This document shows positions 14,870 to 16,965 of a stretch of DNA of 16,965 nt, in pieces. The notes beneath the pieces are model-generated. The model ran no database searches, was not told the DNA's origin, and worked only from the letters and a program-made list of their open reading frames with translations. The stretch covers positions 1-16,965 of the forward strand of contig CALVRQ010000071.1 in NCBI GenBank assembly GCA_944358685.1. The letters run 5' to 3'. The stretch is from an uncultured Bacilli bacterium. GTDB lineage: Bacteria; Bacillota_I; Bacilli_A; RF39; UBA660. A program made the position numbers and the translations under genes. The stretch's first letter is position 1. Each line of letters starts with the position of its first letter.

Positions 14870-15106
14870 AATTAAAAAATCATCCAACTTTTTATCAAAA
14901 ATAAGTGATAATTTATAAAGCAAAGTAAGTGAACACGTCTTCTTATCATCATTCGGTGATTCAATTCTTTTCAAATATTCTGGCGAAACTTCTAACATTT
15001 CAGCTAAATCCATTAACCTTATTTCTTTCTCTTTTCTAAACTTCTTTATATTCTTACAAATCACTTTCTTAAAATCTTTATTATAATTTTTTAACGCATC
15101 GTTCAT
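14855..15106 (-). CDS. XRE-family HTH regulator, divergent from surface protein B
   Basis: An 83-residue protein with a clear XRE (Cro/CI-type) helix-turn-helix: NIKKFRKEKEIRLMDLAEMLEVSPEYLKRIES (about 19-50), where MDLAEMLEVS is the first helix and turn and PEYLKRIES the recognition helix, followed by LLYKLSLIFDKKLDDFL (about 63-79). There is no effector domain. The ribosome-binding site GGTGATAAG is nearly the same as that of the regulator at 1427. It faces surface protein B across 117 bp containing repeated TTGTCC motifs and a palindrome. I infer that it regulates that gene. It is only distantly similar to the regulator at 1197-1427; the shared feature is the position. Confidence 0.8.
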   Translation of the reverse strand: MNDALKNYNKDFKKVICKNIKKFRKEKEIRLMDLAEMLEVSPEYLKRIESPNDDKKTCSLTLLYKLSLIFDKKLDDFLIDNQK

Positions 15107-15120
15107 CTTATCACCAAACT

Positions 15121-15187
15121 AATTGTCCCACAATTGGATAAATAAATAAGTAAACTTTTTGTCCTAAAAAGGTATACTTTTTGTCCT
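15121..15187. promoter_or_regulatory. Operator-like repeats upstream of surface protein B
   Basis: A palindrome AATTGT-CCC-ACAATT (15121-15135) and two exact copies of ACTTTTTGTCCT (15154-15165 and 15176-15187) spaced 22 bp apart, about two helical turns. The core TTGTCC therefore occurs three times (15123, 15159, 15181). TTTTTG (15178-15183), 16 bp, TATAAA (15200-15205) is a possible promoter overlapping the second repeat. This fits XRE repressor binding. Confidence 0.45.
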
Positions 15188-15223
15188 GGAGTGTGTTATT
15201 ATAAAAATAGGGAGGAGTAAAAG

Positions 15224-16183
15224 ATGAAAAAGATACAAAAAAAGAATAAAAAAATAATCAAAAAAATAAGGCAAAATATTCCAGGGTTTATAATAGGAGT
15301 ATTAATATGTGGGACCATAAGCGTATATGCTGTAACTTATTTTCCAAGTAAAGATACCACTTATGATAATAGTAATAGTGGACTTGAAAGTACAAATGTC
15401 CAAGGGGCGATAGATGAGCTTTATAATACATGTTTTCCATCTACACCAGCTGGTAATCAAATATTAGAAAATACTGATGTAGTAACATCTGGAGATGGAC
15501 TTTATAAGGATGAAAATGAAGATAGATATTTTTATAGAGGAACAAACCCAAACAATTATGTAACATTCAATGATGAAACAGCCGGCTGGCGAATAATATC
15601 CTTAGAAGCAGATGGAACAATCAAAATAATGAAAAACGCAAGTATAGGAAGGCAATATTGGGATACAGCGGGAAAAAACACATGGTCCACAGCTTCACTG
15701 CAAACATATTTGAACAGTACTTATTATATTAGTTTAAATAGTGTAGCTCAAAGTCAAATAGTATCCAAAGACTTTAGTATAGGTGCAATAACAGATGAAA
15801 ATGACAATTTATCAGAACAAATAACTAATGAAAATAGCAGTAAATGGAATGGTAAAGTAGCACTACCAACAGTAAGTGAGTACTTAAGAACGAGTTCAAA
15901 TCAAAATCAGTGTGGAACAATATATCGTTTATTACACTTTACTAGACAATGCATTCAAAGCTTTTGGATGCCTATGAATGATTGGTGGTGGACAATTACA
16001 ACAAAGAACATTAATGGACATTACGCATTTTTTATAGGCGGTGGCCAGGTAGGAAATCAAGTAACAGATGGCAGTGCTTTAGGTGCCAATGAAAATAATA
16101 TTTATCCTGTTGTATATCTGTCAAAAGATATCAAAATCACCGGCGGAAATGGCAGTCAATCTAATCCATATACAATTGAATAG
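15224..16183 (+). CDS. Surface protein B, paralogue of surface protein A
   Basis: A 319-residue protein with the same plan as the gene at 1574-2509: a Lys-rich N-terminus, hydrophobic segment about 19-35 ending VYA, the TYDN..SGLESTNVQGAIDELYNTC block (46-70), and a C-terminal domain with ENTDVVTSGDGLY, NPNNYVTFNDETAGWRIIS, YLNSTYY, QSQIV.KDFSIG, WNGKVALPT and GGNGSQSNPYTIE. Identity to protein A is high in these blocks. It almost vanishes between the conserved CGT (about 220) and YP-V-VYLS (about 294-299), where B reads WMPMNDWWWTI and has a long Gly/Asn stretch. The GVRP of A is replaced by IYPVV. GGGAGGAG precedes the ATG. It is probably exported; the ligand is unknown. Confidence 0.65.
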   Translation: MKKIQKKNKKIIKKIRQNIPGFIIGVLICGTISVYAVTYFPSKDTTYDNSNSGLESTNVQGAIDELYNTCFPSTPAGNQILENTDVVTSGDGLYKDENEDRYFYRGTNPNNYVTFNDETAGWRIISLEADGTIKIMKNASIGRQYWDTAGKNTWSTASLQTYLNSTYYISLNSVAQSQIVSKDFSIGAITDENDNLSEQITNENSSKWNGKVALPTVSEYLRTSSNQNQCGTIYRLLHFTRQCIQSFWMPMNDWWWTITTKNINGHYAFFIGGGQVGNQVTDGSALGANENNIYPVVYLSKDIKITGGNGSQSNPYTIE

Positions 16184-16193
16184 TATAGTATAG

Positions 16194-16227
16194 AAAAGAT
16201 GTTTTGTGATATGTTGAAACATCTTTT
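16194..16227 (+). terminator. Terminator after surface protein B
   Basis: AAAAGATGTTT (16194-16204), 12-nt loop, AAACATCTTTT (16217-16227), then T: an 11-bp perfect stem 10 bp after the stop codon. Confidence 0.75.
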
Positions 16228-16307
16228 TAATAAAATTTAAAAACTACCAATTTTCTAAATTTGTAATAAAAATATATACCAAAATCGGAATTTCTAATAA
16301 CAAAAAT

Positions 16308-16399
16308 CCGAAATTGCATACATAAAGTATGTTCAAAGCCCGAAATTAGTTATTTGCTATAAATAACATAAAAATATATATTATTTCTCCGAAAGGAGA
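16308..16399 (+). promoter_or_regulatory. Structured upstream region with Shine-Dalgarno hairpin
   Basis: CCGAAATT occurs at 16308 and 16340, and CCGAAA again at 16389. Small hairpins are CATAC/GTATG (16317-16331) and GTTATTT/AAATAAC (16349-16367). TTGCTA (16354-16359), 17 bp, TATATT (16377-16382) is a possible promoter. TCTCC-GAAA-GGAGA (16386-16399) folds the GGAG ribosome-binding site into a GNRA-capped stem four bases before the ATG. Whether it is transcribed depends on the start site. Confidence 0.4.
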
Positions 16400-16403
16400 G
16401 ATT

Positions 16404-16898
16404 ATGAAAAAATATTATACAGCTAAATCAGATTTAATCTTCCAACAATCCCTTTGCCTTGAAAAAGATAAAGATATTTTGTCTTGGTTTATAGGTAAAT
16501 GTTTTAATCAAAAAGTAACAGATTTAAAAATAGAAACTCCAGTACTTCCAATAGGTAAAGTAATTGAGAAAAGTAAAACGGTTGACCTATTAGTTTCGTT
16601 TTATGAAAGAAAAGTTAATCTAGAAGTAAATAGCTGTCATTATAAATATTTGAATGACCGAAATTTTTCTTATATTTCAGATGTTTATAGCGCACAATTT
16701 AAAAAAGGTAAAGGTTTACAAAATAGAAGTGAAGTAATTCAGTTAAATTTTACTTGGGGACTTCCTAAAGAATATGAAGATATCGACTATTTTGTCTACG
16801 AGGTATATGATAAAAAACATAATGTGAAATATATTGATAATCTCAAAATCATTGTCTTTAATATGGACTATTACCGAAAAAAATATTATAATGTCTAG
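16404..16898 (+). CDS. Rpn/PD-(D/E)XK-like putative nuclease (short form)
   Basis: A 164-residue protein that resembles the N-terminal portion of Rpn-family recombination-promoting nucleases/putative transposases. The opening AKSDLIFQQSLCLEKDKDILSWFIGKCF corresponds to the family's conserved N-terminal region. The possible active site is KTVDLLVS (58-65) followed by KVNLEVNS (70-77), that is, an acidic residue, then E-x-N instead of the more usual E-x-K/Q, followed by a region with NFSYISDVYSAQFKKGKG. Full-length relatives are commonly about 250-330 residues, so this copy may be truncated or a compact variant. No transposon ends are established. It stands alone between the surface protein's terminator and a strong terminator. 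The assignment is by motif resemblance only. Confidence 0.55.
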   Translation: MKKYYTAKSDLIFQQSLCLEKDKDILSWFIGKCFNQKVTDLKIETPVLPIGKVIEKSKTVDLLVSFYERKVNLEVNSCHYKYLNDRNFSYISDVYSAQFKKGKGLQNRSEVIQLNFTWGLPKEYEDIDYFVYEVYDKKHNVKYIDNLKIIVFNMDYYRKKYYNV

Positions 16899-16901
16899 TA
16901 G

Positions 16902-16938
16902 GTTATAGAAGTTTTTGGTTATAAAAAACTTCTATAAC
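16902..16938 (+). terminator. Strong 15-bp hairpin after the Rpn-like gene
   Basis: GTTATAGAAGTTTTT (16902-16916), 7-nt loop, AAAAACTTCTATAAC (16924-16938), then TTTATT. The perfect stem starts 4 bp after the TAG stop, fitting a terminator. A further TCGC-AA-GCGA palindrome (16953-16962) lies at the window edge. Confidence 0.7.
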
Positions 16939-16965
16939 TTTATTGTGGCAAATCGCAAGCGAAGA

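Noticed and set aside
14806..14871. 22-residue N-terminal extension of phosphoesterase copy 2
   Set aside because: It would start within the preceding gene's terminator and upstream of the likely promoter; copy 1 aligns with the ATG at 14805.
1574..16183. Diversity-generating retroelement
   Set aside because: No reverse transcriptase and no template repeat were seen in the window; paralogue divergence alone does not prove it.
1..16965. Prophage or CRISPR system
   Set aside because: The AIDELY-type motif recalls phage fibres, but no phage structural, integrase or lysis genes and no regularly spaced repeat arrays were found.

Overview
The window is AT-rich DNA with the standard bacterial genetic code: TGA serves as a stop and TGG encodes Trp. 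Genes carry AGGAGG or GGTGATAA ribosome-binding sites and sigma-A type promoters, and short perfect hairpin terminators often overlap stop codons. The proteins are Lys/Asn/Ile-rich. Together with a D,D-carboxypeptidase, a FemAB-type peptidoglycan enzyme, a DUF1540-like peptide, YidD, RNase III and a YebC-family regulator, this points to a walled, low-GC Bacillota. An anaerobic gut relative of the RF39/Erysipelotrichales-type lineages is my inference, not something the sequence proves.

Layout. The left edge (1-94) looks like the last codons and 3' hairpin of an IS200/IS605-type tnpB. A DUF2238/YjdF-like membrane protein follows on the minus strand. At 1197-2509 a small HTH regulator is divergent from a secreted or anchored surface protein, with a near-consensus promoter and paired CTCCCT/AGGGAG half-sites between them. 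Next come a cytoplasmic GH13 alpha-glucan hydrolase and a D-Ala-D-Ala carboxypeptidase in tandem (2602-5679). They converge on a yidD / TroA-ZnuA-like lipoprotein pair. The housekeeping pair rnc-yebC (6928-8312) converges on a FemAB-family gene. A 51-residue Cys-rich DUF1540-like gene (9713-9868) precedes a tightly coupled three-gene operon (9962-12853) of 2-hydroxyacyl-CoA dehydratase/activase-type proteins.

The right part holds two tandem paralogous metallophosphoesterases with N-terminal winged-HTH domains (minus strand). Beyond them is a second divergent HTH-regulator / surface-protein module, whose surface protein is a paralogue of the one at 1574-2509. The window ends with a short Rpn/PD-(D/E)XK-like putative nuclease whose Shine-Dalgarno lies in a hairpin, followed by a strong terminator.

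How the genes may work together. Cell-envelope functions recur: carboxypeptidase, FemAB, YidD, a lipoprotein and two surface proteins. The less ordinary systems are the two repeated regulator/surface-protein modules, the HTH-metallophosphoesterase tandem, the unlinked three-subunit activase operon, and a solute-binding-protein-like lipoprotein that seems to have lost its canonical metal ligands. No phage structural genes, CRISPR arrays, rRNA or tRNA genes were seen.
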